A DNA stretch of 64,000 nt from Caldilineaceae bacterium (GCA_019637645.1 JAHBVH010000011.1:62001-126000), one strand, 5' to 3'. Numbered from the stretch's first letter, positions 44,206 to 53,511 are shown. The notes: a model not told the origin generated them from the letters alone. A program made the numbers and translations.

Positions 44206-45426
44206 ATGGAGTTTAACCCCATCCGCGGCAAACGCATCATTCTTGGCATTAGTGGCAGCATTGCCGCGTATAAGGCCGCCGATCTGGCGAGCAAGCTCAG
44301 CCAAGCCGGGGCAACAGTTACAGCCATCTTGACAGAAGCGGCCACCCAATTCATTACCCCGCTGACGCTGCAAGCCGTCACCGGTCAGCGCGCCTATACG
44401 GATGCGGATCTCTGGGGCCAAGAGGCGCACGTCTTGCATGTCGGCTTAGGACACCAAGCCGATCTCTTGGTCGTTGCGCCAGCCACGGCCAATACCTTAG
44501 CCAAGCTGGCGCAGGGAAGAGCCGATGATCTCCTTGGTGTGACCGCGCTCGCGGCCACCTGTCCACTTGTCATTGCCCCCGCCATGGATGGGGGGATGTT
44601 TACCCACCCCGCCACCCAGGCCAATCTGCGTGTGTTGGCGGAACGCGGGGCCGTGATCATTGGTCCCGAAGAAGGCCATTTGGCTTCGGGCTTGGTTGCC
44701 AAAGGCCGCCTCACCGAGCCAGCCACCTTGTTGGGCCGGATTCGCCATTTATTGGCGCAAGGGGGGCCGCTCCAGGGGAAAAAGGTGGTCATCTCGGCAG
44801 GGGGGACGCGCGAGGCCGTGGACCCGGTCCGCTATCTGACCAACCATTCCTCAGGCAAACAGGGCTTTGCCATTGCCCAAGCCGCGCTCGATGCCGGGGC
44901 TCAGGTAGTGTTGATCACGACCGCGCCGTTGCCGACGCCAACGGGTGCCGTGCGCCTTGACGTAGCAAGCGCCCAAGAGATGCTCACCGCAATTTTACAG
45001 GAATGCAGCGATGCCGACGCCCTCATTATGGCCGCGGCGGTAGCGGATTTCCGGCCCGCCCAGGTGGCAACCCAGAAGATCAAAAAACAAAGTGGTGTAC
45101 CCACCTTGGCGCTTGTCGCGAACCCCGATATTCTGGTGGCCGTGGCCGAGCAACGCCAACAGCGCCACCGGCCCCGTGTGGTGGTTGGCTTTGCCGCCGA
45201 AACCCAGGATCTCTTCGAGAACGCCCAAAGCAAGCTCGAACGAAAAGGGCTGGATCTGATCATCGCCAATGATGTCAGCGCCAGTGATGCTGGTTTTGCC
45301 GTCGATACCAATCGGGTGACGTTGCTCCATGCCGACGGGACGCGGGAATCGCTGCCCCTACAGAGCAAAAACGCCGTCGCCACGCGGATTGTGGCCGAAG
45401 TCAGCCGCCGCTTGCAAGACGTATAA
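44206..45426 (+). CDS. coaBC: Bifunctional phosphopantothenoylcysteine decarboxylase/phosphopantothenate-cysteine ligase
   Basis: 406 residues. CoaC half 1-180: flavin motif GISGSIAAYKAADLAS (14-29), VVAPATANTLAKLAQG near 87, then PAMDGGM near 125, and GHLASGLVAKGRL near 160. CoaB half: GTREAVDPVRYLTNHSSGKQG (about 200-220), AAAVADFRP near 278 and KIKKQSG near 292. E. coli has PAMN and a catalytic Cys in QACG; here these are PAMD and LASG, so two residues used by the decarboxylase differ. CoaB is intact. GAGGAC precedes the ATG. Essential for coenzyme A synthesis. Confidence 0.9.
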   Translation: MEFNPIRGKRIILGISGSIAAYKAADLASKLSQAGATVTAILTEAATQFITPLTLQAVTGQRAYTDADLWGQEAHVLHVGLGHQADLLVVAPATANTLAKLAQGRADDLLGVTALAATCPLVIAPAMDGGMFTHPATQANLRVLAERGAVIIGPEEGHLASGLVAKGRLTEPATLLGRIRHLLAQGGPLQGKKVVISAGGTREAVDPVRYLTNHSSGKQGFAIAQAALDAGAQVVLITTAPLPTPTGAVRLDVASAQEMLTAILQECSDADALIMAAAVADFRPAQVATQKIKKQSGVPTLALVANPDILVAVAEQRQQRHRPRVVVGFAAETQDLFENAQSKLERKGLDLIIANDVSASDAGFAVDTNRVTLLHADGTRESLPLQSKNAVATRIVAEVSRRLQDV

Positions 45427-45446
45427 TTTCTCGAACCGTTGATCCT

Positions 45447-46649
45447 ATGCGTTTTCTCTTTGCTTCAGCGCAACTTCCCGGTCATCTCGACTGGGGCGGT
45501 TATTTGCCCACCGCGGTTGAACTACAGCGGCGGGGCCATGTCGTTCTGTGGGCTACAGGTCAGCCCATGGCCGCCCAGTTAGCACAGGCACAGGTTCCTA
45601 GCCATATTCTAGCCGAAACGGGCTGGCGTTGGCCTCCCCCACCCCCGCTCCCTGCCCTGCCTAACCTAGCGCCGGAAGAGGTGCGTCATCAACGCGCTTT
45701 GCGAGCCTTGGATCAATGGCTCGAAGAAGAACGCGTCATCCAGGCAACCGCCGCGCTTGTGGCCGTGGGGCGCAGCTTTCAGCCAGATATCGTCGTTAGC
45801 GAAGTTTTTCTCAGCGCGGCGGGCTTGGCCGCAGAAGTTTTACAGAAACCCTTTGCCGTCGTGGGATGGCCGGCCATGACACCCCAGACCACTGGGAGTA
45901 ACGCCAGCATTGTCGCCGTTGCCCGCGAACGCTTGGGCCGGATCTATCGCCATTTTGGCATTACAGGCCGCCATTGGACGGCAGTCGGCCCACCGGCCCA
46001 ACAGTCGGCCCAATTGCACATCACCTATTGGAGTCCCCGTTGGTACGCAGGAATCCCCTTATTGCCACAGACGCGCCACGTGGGCGGCAAGGCAACGGCT
46101 TCACCTCAGCCAGCGCCACCTTGGCCGACGGACCAACCGTGGGTCTTTATTACCCTTGGCACAAGCTTTGGGCAAGACGCCACTTTTTTTCGCGCCGCGG
46201 CCCAAGCTGCCGCCACCTTAGGCTGTTTGCCCATTGTGGCGCTAGGGGGCCAATTCAAACCCGATCAAGAAGCCCAGTTGTGCGACCAACTCCCCAAGGA
46301 AACCATCGTTGAACAGCGCGTCGATCTCAGCGCGGTGCTGCCCCATGTGGCCGCGGCCATTCATCATGGCGGGGCGGGTGTGACCCATGCGCTAGTGACC
46401 CAAGCCGTGCCGCAATTGATTGTGCCCCATGCCGCGGATCAGATGCACCAAGCACAAGGGGTGGTGCGTAGCCAAGCCGGGTTGCATCTGCCCGCCCAAC
46501 AAGCAAGCCAAGCGGCATTGGTCAATGGTCTCGCTCAACTCTTGCCGGATCGTGCTGCGCTACGCCAAGGGGCCGAAGAACTCCGCGCTGAATTCGCCCA
46601 ACAAGGGGGGATTGCTGCCGCCGCAGATCTGCTGGAGCAACTGCAATAG
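45447..46649 (+). CDS. Glycosyltransferase of the MGT/UGT type (GT1-like)
   Basis: 400 residues. GT-B fold: N-terminal FASAQLPGHLDWG and the donor-binding C-terminal block HHGGAGVTHALVTQAVPQL (about 315-333) followed by PHAADQMHQAQ, the pattern HHGGxGT..E..xGxPxxxxPxxxDQ of the family. The usual acidic residue is absent here (Asp replaced in DQM). Links a sugar from a nucleotide sugar to a small acceptor. It is 21 bases after coaBC on the same strand. Confidence 0.85.
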   Translation: MRFLFASAQLPGHLDWGGYLPTAVELQRRGHVVLWATGQPMAAQLAQAQVPSHILAETGWRWPPPPPLPALPNLAPEEVRHQRALRALDQWLEEERVIQATAALVAVGRSFQPDIVVSEVFLSAAGLAAEVLQKPFAVVGWPAMTPQTTGSNASIVAVARERLGRIYRHFGITGRHWTAVGPPAQQSAQLHITYWSPRWYAGIPLLPQTRHVGGKATASPQPAPPWPTDQPWVFITLGTSFGQDATFFRAAAQAAATLGCLPIVALGGQFKPDQEAQLCDQLPKETIVEQRVDLSAVLPHVAAAIHHGGAGVTHALVTQAVPQLIVPHAADQMHQAQGVVRSQAGLHLPAQQASQAALVNGLAQLLPDRAALRQGAEELRAEFAQQGGIAAAADLLEQLQ

Positions 46650-46681
46650 GATTTACAAAACGATAGAAAGAGGATAGCACT

Positions 46682-47269
46682 GTGAAGGAATTGGTTGAGC
46701 GCATCCGCCGCGAAGGGCGCAACTTAGGCCGTGGGATTCTCAAAGTGGATGGTTTTATCAACCATCAATTGGATCCAGCCCTGACTTTAGCCATGGGTCA
46801 TGAATTTGCACGCCGCTTCACCGCGGCGGGAGCGACAGGCATCACCAAAATTGTCACCGCCGAAGTAAGTGGCATCGCGCCAGCATTGACGACAGGGCTA
46901 GTACTTCAGGTGCCGGTTGTCTATGCCCGTAAGAGCCGCCCCGTGACGATGCCATCTGGCTATTACAGTGCCAAAGCGCCTAGCCATACCAAGGGAGGCG
47001 TGGTCGAACTCATTATTTCGCCTGAATATTTATTGCCCAGCGACCGCGTTCTGTTGATCGATGATTTCCTGGCGACGGGCTTGACGATTGGTGCCTTGGC
47101 GAATGTCATTGAACAGTGTGGGGCCACCCTCTGTGGCATTGGCTGTCTGGTGGAGAAACGCTTTGAAGGTGGCCGCGCCCATCTCCAATCCTTTGGCGTG
47201 CCTATTGTCAGCCTAGCCGTGATTGAATCGATGGAAAATGATTGGATCGAAGTTACCGACGGGGAATAG
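46682..47269 (+). CDS. xpt: Xanthine phosphoribosyltransferase
   Basis: 195 residues with a GTG start. VKELVERIRREG...ILKVDGFINHQ at the N terminus is the Bacillus-type Xpt signature. The PRPP-binding motif VLLIDDFLATGLTIGAL is at about residues 120-136, with YARKSRP and SYYSAKAPSHT-like GYYSAKAPSHT before it. Converts xanthine plus PRPP to XMP. No purine riboswitch was seen before it. Confidence 0.95.
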   Translation: MKELVERIRREGRNLGRGILKVDGFINHQLDPALTLAMGHEFARRFTAAGATGITKIVTAEVSGIAPALTTGLVLQVPVVYARKSRPVTMPSGYYSAKAPSHTKGGVVELIISPEYLLPSDRVLLIDDFLATGLTIGALANVIEQCGATLCGIGCLVEKRFEGGRAHLQSFGVPIVSLAVIESMENDWIEVTDGE

Positions 47270-47289
47270 GCGCGTGGATAAGGTACCGC

Positions 47290-48111
47290 TTAGGTGCGTT
47301 CATGCGAGGCGGGCACGGTTTCAGTAGACGCCGGTGAGGGAGGCTGTGCGGTCGGCTTAGCCACTGCATCGGCTGAGTCAACGGATGGAGCAGCAGGCCA
47401 GCGCCAACGTGTAGGTAGCATGAGTGACGGTAGCCGCAGCGGTTCACGCGGTGGCGCTGGCGTTTGCGCGGTTCGCCAGCCGATGAAGAGACCAAGCAAG
47501 ATCAGCAGGAGAGGCCACCAGCGCATGGCACTAGTGCCTGTGCCAACTTGGGCCACAGCGACCAAGATGCCAAAGAGCGAGAGAACAGAGGCGGGTATCA
47601 AGGCCCACCATTGACGCGTCTGGCGGCTCAGTAGATAGAGCAAATAGAAGACCGCGCCCATACCAGTAAACAAAAGCGCACTGAGGATTTCTAGATCGGT
47701 CACCACACCGCTAATCGCAATGATGCAACCTAGCACCAACATAAAGCCACCCGGAATAATCGCCCACCAATGTTCGATCCGCTGTGTCCAGTAAATCTGA
47801 ACAAAGGCTACGCCGAGCCCCCAAAATAGGAGTGCCGCGATCAGGCGCATGGGTGGCTCGGGTAATGTACTCAGCAAGAGCATGAGGGCGAGGGCGACCA
47901 TGGTCCACCCGGGGATCAAGCGCCACCACTGTGCCGGGGCCGTGACATAGCCACCAAAGAAAGTCACGCCGACACTCCCCAGAAGCAAAGTCAAGCTATA
48001 TTGTGGCCAAGGCTCGTAGGCCACAAAGAGGCCCAAGTTCCAGGTCAGTAGCAATAGACCACTACTGATCAAGCCTGCCGTCCATAGCCAACCATCACGC
48101 CAATATAGCAT
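47290..48111 (-). CDS. Membrane protein with three WW-x-x-IP repeats, unknown function
   Basis: 273 residues. About nine hydrophobic segments in the first 215 residues; the last 60 are Pro/Ala/Ser-rich, likely cytoplasmic or periplasmic tail. A three-fold internal repeat starts with aromatic pairs: QWWRLIPGWTMVALAL (about 62-77), HWWAIIPGGFMLVLG (about 113-127) and QWWALIPASVLSLFG (about 165-179), each after an acidic/basic hairpin. I do not recognise a family. Confidence 0.6.
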   Translation of the reverse strand: MLYWRDGWLWTAGLISSGLLLLTWNLGLFVAYEPWPQYSLTLLLGSVGVTFFGGYVTAPAQWWRLIPGWTMVALALMLLLSTLPEPPMRLIAALLFWGLGVAFVQIYWTQRIEHWWAIIPGGFMLVLGCIIAISGVVTDLEILSALLFTGMGAVFYLLYLLSRQTRQWWALIPASVLSLFGILVAVAQVGTGTSAMRWWPLLLILLGLFIGWRTAQTPAPPREPLRLPSLMLPTRWRWPAAPSVDSADAVAKPTAQPPSPASTETVPASHERT

Positions 48112-48215
48112 TATGCTCTACGATCTAGGGGCATTTATCCCACGGTATTAGGTGGCATCAGGCCGTGGCACAGACCATCGGCTTGTTGATTGATTTCCAC
48201 TACAGAGGAGAACAT

Positions 48216-48262
48216 AGAGCAAGCACAACGCTTCGCCTGAAACGAAGCGTTGTGCTTGCTCT
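48216..48262. terminator. Perfect 20-bp hairpin after the SH3-domain gene
   Basis: 48216-48235 and 48243-48262 are exact complements with loop CCTGAAA. It lies 12 bases beyond the minus-strand SH3 gene's stop. There is no T-run, as in the other hairpins here. Confidence 0.55.
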
Positions 48263-48273
48263 ACTTGTTAGCG

Positions 48274-49656
48274 CTACGGGGTAACGACTGGCAAGTTTTC
48301 TAGCTCGGTATTGAGCGAGACGGTTGAAACCAAGACCCAGACCAATTGGCCTTGATATTCAACTTGCAGCCATTCATTATTGGCAGTCCGCCCTTCAACG
48401 GTCAGCACAACGTCATAGGGGATGACATCAAAGGCTTCGGCATTGCGGTCGGGTTCGAGCCGGGCATTGGCCCCCGAGAGGCTATTAACGGCGGCGGAAG
48501 GCCCACCCCCGGTTGGATCGGTTGTGACAGTTGGTGTCGTCGATGCACCACTGTCACTGAGCTGAATATATTCAGCAAAGACCCATGCCGCCGTATCATC
48601 AGGCAGACGCAGTTGGAGCCATTCATTATCAGCGCTGCGTCCGGTCACTGTAACGACCGCGCCACCTTCTAACAATACGACCGCTTGGGCCGTTGTTGTG
48701 GGGGCAGAGCGGGCATTGAGACCGGCTGTGATAATGACTGTACCAGTAATGGCAGCGCTGATCTCTGGCGGCACACCGGTTGTGACGGCAGCTGTATTGG
48801 TAATCGATTGAGTGCCCGTGGCTAGGGTACTATCAGTCACCGTTAGGGTATCGGTGATCGTTTCTCCAGGTAATGTAGGAACGGCAGACGAGCTCGCATC
48901 CTCACTGTCAGATGGAGCGGGTGCGCCAGGAACTTCTAGCGGCGGCAAGCCCAATGCGGCACGGCGTTGGTTCGCGACTTCTAATAAGACTTGCTCTGTC
49001 CGCAATTCAACAAATTCGGCAGAAACCCAAACCAGGTCTGCCGAAGGGAGACCGATCTGGATCCAGCCATCATCGCGGGTTTCCACGACAACATATTCTG
49101 CACCTTGGGGAAGAACTTCAATCACATCACCGGTGGTATTCGGCGCAGGGCGAGCATTAACGCCATATTGATTAGTCACCCGTGCGATCTGCTGTTCGAC
49201 TCTGAGAGGCTCAGGCGTCGCGGTTGGCGCAGGTGTTTCCGTGGGCGCAGTTGTAACCGTAGCCACAGGGGCTTCGGTTGGAGCTGTCTCTACGGTAGTT
49301 GTCAAGAGCGTGGAAGGAGCAACCGCTGCCGCGGCTGTCGTTGGTGTCGCCGCGGGATTCATCGAGGGTAGCAACGACGCAAAGTTAGTAATCCCTAAGG
49401 TTCCTAGCCCAATCCATACGCCATAGGCAAAGACGGCGATCAGCGCCAGACCCACCAAAAGGGGCAGCAACCAACTGCCGCGCCGCGCCGGTTGTCGTTC
49501 ATAATCGACAGGTTGCCAGTTGGGATCACCATACTGGGCGCGTTGTAATTGCCACTGAGCAACTCGTTCCTGCTCAGCTTCTTGTAATTTCCATTGGTCT
49601 AGGGTGTCGCCAGTCTCATCTAAGCGCCAGTTATCCGCTGTATTTTGTTCGCTCAT
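48274..49656 (-). CDS. Membrane-anchored protein with three SH3b domains
   Basis: 460 residues from ATG 49656, six bases after AGGG. A single membrane helix sits near residues 70-95 (LLPLLVGLALIAVFAYGVWIG), followed by a Thr/Ala/Pro-rich linker of about 60 residues. Three bacterial SH3 repeats follow, each with N-A-R-x-x-P: GVNARPAPNTTG, GLNARSAPTTTA and GANARLEPDRNA, and each with a following W-x-Q/W-V. SH3b domains bind peptidoglycan or peptides. It is the downstream partner of the small membrane protein, with which it overlaps. Confidence 0.85.
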   Translation of the reverse strand: MSEQNTADNWRLDETGDTLDQWKLQEAEQERVAQWQLQRAQYGDPNWQPVDYERQPARRGSWLLPLLVGLALIAVFAYGVWIGLGTLGITNFASLLPSMNPAATPTTAAAAVAPSTLLTTTVETAPTEAPVATVTTAPTETPAPTATPEPLRVEQQIARVTNQYGVNARPAPNTTGDVIEVLPQGAEYVVVETRDDGWIQIGLPSADLVWVSAEFVELRTEQVLLEVANQRRAALGLPPLEVPGAPAPSDSEDASSSAVPTLPGETITDTLTVTDSTLATGTQSITNTAAVTTGVPPEISAAITGTVIITAGLNARSAPTTTAQAVVLLEGGAVVTVTGRSADNEWLQLRLPDDTAAWVFAEYIQLSDSGASTTPTVTTDPTGGGPSAAVNSLSGANARLEPDRNAEAFDVIPYDVVLTVEGRTANNEWLQVEYQGQLVWVLVSTVSLNTELENLPVVTP

Positions 49657-50011
49657 CGTCATCCCTTTCTTCTAGCGGTGTATCCCAACCATTGCGTATA
49701 CCAGCAATTCCATAGGCAACTGTTTGAATCGCGAACAGCACGGCCAGTATACTCCATGCTATTGTCTCCCACCATGGCGCTCGGGGGGTCGCTAGCACCC
49801 CATTGACCGCTATGCCAATACAGAAGAGCTCCATACTTACACAGAGGGGAATTAACATGCGCGGCAGGCTAAATAACCGCCGCCAGGTTAGCTCGTTAGC
49901 GCTCCGATACCAGTTCATGTAACTCAACGTCGCAAGTACGCCAGCAATGCCGATAATCCACAGTGCGTCAATAAAAATTTCTTGGAGTGAAAACATCTGT
50001 CCAGCATCCAT
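49631..50011 (-). CDS. Small membrane protein upstream of the SH3-domain gene
   Basis: 126 residues from ATG 50011; GTG at 50053 and ATG at 49996 are alternative starts. Three hydrophobic segments (IIGIAGVLATLSYMNW; MLIPLCVSMELFCIGIAVNG; IAWSILAVLFAIQTVAYGIAG). It ends 26 bases inside the SH3-gene start, so the pair is tightly coupled. No family recognised. Confidence 0.55.
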   Translation of the reverse strand: MDAGQMFSLQEIFIDALWIIGIAGVLATLSYMNWYRSANELTWRRLFSLPRMLIPLCVSMELFCIGIAVNGVLATPRAPWWETIAWSILAVLFAIQTVAYGIAGIRNGWDTPLEERDDDERTKYSG

Positions 50012-50521
50012 TATGATAAAGGAGTTGATGAATGACTGTACGCGTAACCCCAAAGGTATACTCTCATCCGCCCAAGGACGCTAGATTTTGTTGACATCGC
50101 ACAGGCCATCCATGGCACGCGGTATATGTCCGCCAAATCTAGCAAGGTGTCCATAAGTCACCTTGTCTCCACAGGGAAAGGGCTCTTTGTACAGTGGGCT
50201 CCGATCAGCCAACGTATTTCTGAGCGGAGACAACCGGCAAGCACTTCGCAAGGCTTGTGCGCCTGTCGCGCTACCTGAGCCGCCTTCATAGGGGCAAACC
50301 TCAGAAAAGTGAATCGTCGAACACTCGTGTACAGAGCTTGATACCTATACGAGCCACCGATGCGACCAGCTTACATTCTCAGCCGTATAGTTGACTACAA
50401 GCGAGCTGCCTGATAGTATACACGCAACAGGAGATCATGAAAATATTGAACCCTGGCAGGAGTAAGTTTTTGCAGTTTCTTCTGATTTTTCGACAAATCT
50501 AGATATCTTTTTCAGTTTCCT
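50012..50521. other. Intergenic region of 510 bases
   Basis: No gene supported. A frame open between about 50082 and 50270 (reading LDFVDIAQAIHGTRYMSAK) lacks a start and matches nothing I know. TTGACA is present near 50093 but with no -10 box at the right distance. Confidence 0.4.
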
Positions 50522-51178
50522 ATGAATACGCAAGTACTTTCGATTGAAGCTTCGGCAGCAATGGCAACGGCCTACCAACAGCTAGCAGCCAATGGCGTGC
50601 TGGTGGCCCCAACCGATACCGTGTATGGCGTAATGTGCCGCTTTGATCAGCCGCAAGCAATCGATCAACTCTATGAAGTCAAAGGCCGCCCACCGGAAAA
50701 GGCCATTCCGGTGCTCATCGGCGATGCTACTCAATTAACGCAATTGACCCCTCTTCCAGTTTCCCCCATTGCCCAAGCATTGGCCCAGAAATTTTGGCCT
50801 GGCCCACTGACCCTAGTGATACCCGCCTTGGCAACCCTGCCCGCCGTGCTAACAGCGGGTCAACCAACCGTGGGCGTGCGGCTGCCCGATCATCCGTGGC
50901 TGCGTGCCTTGTTGCGCCAGAGTGGCCCCTTAGCGGCGACAAGTGCTAACCGCAGCGGCGAGCCCGAGGCCGCGACAGTGGATGCCGTGCTTGCCCAACT
51001 CCAGGGTCGCGTGAAGCTTGTGCTGGCCGACCCAGCATTAGATCACCGGGTACAGCAGCCACAAATGGCGAGTACCGTCCTGGCACTGACCGCTGCAGAA
51101 CCGCGGCTGCTCCGGCCTGGCCCCCTTGCCCAGCAAGTCCAGCACTTTTTGCAGGAACACTTTGGCCGCGCATGCTGA
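50522..51178 (+). CDS. Threonylcarbamoyl-AMP synthase (Sua5/YciO/YrdC family)
   Basis: 218 residues, the YrdC domain only, without the Sua5 C-terminal domain. PTDTVYGVMCRF (about 30-41), KGRPPEKAIPVLI (about 60-72), FWPGPLTLVIPA (about 94-105), VGVRLPDHPW (about 118-127) and SANRSGEPEA (about 142-151). The family forms threonylcarbamoyl-AMP for tRNA t6A. It overlaps the next gene by seven bases (ATGCTGA). Confidence 0.9.
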   Translation: MNTQVLSIEASAAMATAYQQLAANGVLVAPTDTVYGVMCRFDQPQAIDQLYEVKGRPPEKAIPVLIGDATQLTQLTPLPVSPIAQALAQKFWPGPLTLVIPALATLPAVLTAGQPTVGVRLPDHPWLRALLRQSGPLAATSANRSGEPEAATVDAVLAQLQGRVKLVLADPALDHRVQQPQMASTVLALTAAEPRLLRPGPLAQQVQHFLQEHFGRAC

Positions 51179-52311
51179 TTGGCATCGATGCTTCGCGGGC
51201 GCTGCGTGCCCGCCGCACAGGGACGGAACGGTACGCGCTAGAAATCATCCGTCACCTGCTCCAATTGCCTGTTGCCAGCCAACACCAGTGGCGGCTCTAT
51301 GTGGATAAGATGCCCCCCCCCGCGTTGGCAGCACTCCTATCCGCGCCACCAGGCGGGCCAGCGGTTGAACTTTGCGTGTTACCACAGCAACGCTTGTGGA
51401 CCCATGTGGCGCTGGCACGTGATGTTGTCCGACGGACACCGGATGTTCTGTTTATTCCGGCCCATGTCCTGCCATTGGTGTTGCCGAGTCGCCGTCTACC
51501 CCCCAGTGTCGTCACGATTCATGATCTAGGGTATCACCGCTTTCCCCAGGCCCATACGCTGTTTCAACGTCTCTATCTACCTTGGAGTACCCGCTGGAGT
51601 GCCTACGGTGCGACGGCGCTGATCGCGGTCAGCCAAGCGACAGCCGTAGATCTACACCACTATTATAACACGGCCCCGCAGAAAATCACAGTGATCCACG
51701 AGGCACCGACTTGGCCCACAGCAGTTTGGGACCAAGCAACGGTCCAGCGCCATTATTCACTCCCCCAACAATACGCGCTTTATGTAGGAACGCTACAACC
51801 GCGCAAAAATCTGGTGCGTTTGCTCCATGCCTATCACCGGCTTGTGCAACAGCATGCGCCTACTTGGGATCTGGTTCTGGTTGGCGCAAATGGCTGGGGT
51901 ATAGAGGAAATTGAGCAGTTGATTGCCGATCTACAGCTTGCCCAACGGGTGCACCGCCTGGGCTATGTCGCCGACGAAGCGCTGCCAGCCCTTTATCAGG
52001 CAGCCCATTTCTTCTGTTTTCCATCGCTTTTCGAGGGGTTTGGCCTGCCCGTTCTCGAAGCGCAAAGTTATGGAGTTCCGGTCATGACTACCAATAATTC
52101 TGCTCTACCCGAAATTGCCGGTGACGCCGCGATCTTGGTCGATCCGACCGATGTGGAAGCAATGGCAGAGGCCATGCTGCGATTGAGCCAGGACGAAGCC
52201 CTGCGTCAGCAGTTGATTGCCGCTGGGCGGGTCAATGTCACCCGTTTTTCTTGGGCCAAGGCAGCGCGTGAAACCTTGGCTGTTCTGGAGAAGGCGGCCC
52301 GTGGTAAATAA
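51172..52311 (+). CDS. Family 4 glycosyltransferase
   Basis: 379 residues. GT-B fold: RRTGTERYALEI (about 12-23) with the family's G-T-E/G loop, VIHDLGYHRFP near 115, donor-site block YVGTLQPRKNLVRLLHAY (about 203-220) and PSLFEGFGLPVLEAQSYG near 285 (E-x-F-G-L-P-x-x-E). It overlaps the Sua5-like gene by seven bases. It probably adds a sugar during surface polysaccharide assembly with the WecG-like gene that follows. Confidence 0.9.
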   Translation: MLIGIDASRALRARRTGTERYALEIIRHLLQLPVASQHQWRLYVDKMPPPALAALLSAPPGGPAVELCVLPQQRLWTHVALARDVVRRTPDVLFIPAHVLPLVLPSRRLPPSVVTIHDLGYHRFPQAHTLFQRLYLPWSTRWSAYGATALIAVSQATAVDLHHYYNTAPQKITVIHEAPTWPTAVWDQATVQRHYSLPQQYALYVGTLQPRKNLVRLLHAYHRLVQQHAPTWDLVLVGANGWGIEEIEQLIADLQLAQRVHRLGYVADEALPALYQAAHFFCFPSLFEGFGLPVLEAQSYGVPVMTTNNSALPEIAGDAAILVDPTDVEAMAEAMLRLSQDEALRQQLIAAGRVNVTRFSWAKAARETLAVLEKAARGK

Positions 52312-53131
52312 CCGTGAGGGATATGATGCAGCAAGCACTTCTCCGCCCAACCAGGAAAGCGCGGTAGCATCCGTTGAAATTTTAGGCGTGAAGGTTCACT
52401 GTGTCGATTTCGCGCAGACGCTGGCGCAGATCGCGGCGTGGCTCGCCCCCACAGCAGCACAAACGGCGTCAACCCGCCCAGACTACGTACACCAAATCTG
52501 TACGGTCAATCCAGAGTTTATTATGGAAGCGCACCGCGATCCAGCCTTTGCTGCGGTACTGGCCGCGGCCGACCTGTGTGTCCCCGACGGCATCGGTGTG
52601 ATTTGGGCAGCGCATCGGCGCGGGGTTCACCTACAAGAGCGGGTAACGGGTTCTGACGGCATCTACCGCATTTGTGAAAAGGCAGCAGAACGTGGTTGGC
52701 GTGTCTATCTCTTGGGCGCGGCAGAGGGTGTTGCCGCAAAGGCCGCCCAACAGCTAGTTACCCTGTACCCTGGGCTCCAGGTAGCTGGTACCTATGGGGG
52801 TAGCCCAACCGCAGAAGCGTGGCCAGCGATTGCACAACGCCTACAAGCAGTGCAACCAGATATTCTTTTTGTAGCTTATGGTCATCCCCGGCAAGATCTT
52901 TGGATTGCCCAATATCGCCAGGCATTACCCGTCAAAGTTGCGCTGGGCGTCGGCGGCGCCCTTGACTTTGTGGCGGGCATTACACCACGCGCCCCCCGTT
53001 GGATGCAACAGTGGGGGATTGAATGGGTCTATCGTCTACTACGCCAGCCATGGCGGTGGCGACGGATGCTGGCCTTGCCCCTCTTTGTTTTGCGCGTATT
53101 GACCCAACGGCAAGATTCGCATTTACGCTGA
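52301..53131 (+). CDS. WecG/TagA/CpsF-type glycosyltransferase (GT26)
   Basis: 276 residues from GTG 52301, preceded by GGAGAAGG; ends with TDxG-like signature missing but the core motifs are present: ICTVNPEFIMEA (about 67-78), CVPDGIGVIWA near 93-103, RVTGSDGIYRICEKA (about 112-126), YGHPRQDLWIAQYR (about 197-210) and GVGGALDFVAGITPRAPRW (about 220-238). GT26 enzymes add N-acetylmannosaminuronate or N-acetylmannosamine to a lipid carrier. It overlaps the previous gene by 11 bases. Confidence 0.9.
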   Translation: MVNNREGYDAASTSPPNQESAVASVEILGVKVHCVDFAQTLAQIAAWLAPTAAQTASTRPDYVHQICTVNPEFIMEAHRDPAFAAVLAAADLCVPDGIGVIWAAHRRGVHLQERVTGSDGIYRICEKAAERGWRVYLLGAAEGVAAKAAQQLVTLYPGLQVAGTYGGSPTAEAWPAIAQRLQAVQPDILFVAYGHPRQDLWIAQYRQALPVKVALGVGGALDFVAGITPRAPRWMQQWGIEWVYRLLRQPWRWRRMLALPLFVLRVLTQRQDSHLR

Positions 53132-53511
53132 TAGACCATGCCTTACGGATGACATTTCACGCCGCCGATCACACCATTGCAATGAACATTAATTATTAAA
53201 CTCGGTAAAGCAGCACTGATTGAAATCAGCGTCTGCTTGGTTAAGCTGCGCTGATTGATGAAGGTAAGAAATTAAATTGGTATACGCTGGCCGCCTGGCG
53301 CTGAAGGGACGGTGCGCACACCAATGCCCAAAAACATAATCAACAGGGTACTAATGCGTAAGTGGGGAATTTTCTCTGTGAGGAACTATCCACTTAGATA
53401 AAAGCTGACAGGTTTTGAAAAGCACTCAGGTCGCTGGTGACGCTGATCAACTGCGTAATTTCTATCTGTAAAAGAGCCCAATTTTGAGCACAAAAATTAC
53501 CTTTTGAGGGA
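53132..53511. other. Intergenic region before the cold-shock promoter
   Basis: No gene supported. It holds a degraded copy of the palindromic element (53403-53432, with a reversed flank CGCTGATCAACTGCGTAA after it) and a repeated GATTGA/TGATTG word near 53217-53265. Confidence 0.45.
53403..53460. repeat. Palindromic element copy I, reversed flank
   Basis: AGCTGACAGGTTTTGAAAAG followed by CACTCAGGTC; the stem is imperfect. The flank GGTGACGCTGATCAACTGCG is the reverse complement of the left flank of copies A, D and E, so this copy is in the opposite orientation. Confidence 0.55.

Noticed and set aside
50082..50270. Possible gene between the small membrane protein and the Sua5-like gene
   Set aside because: The frame has no start codon or ribosome site and resembles nothing known to me.
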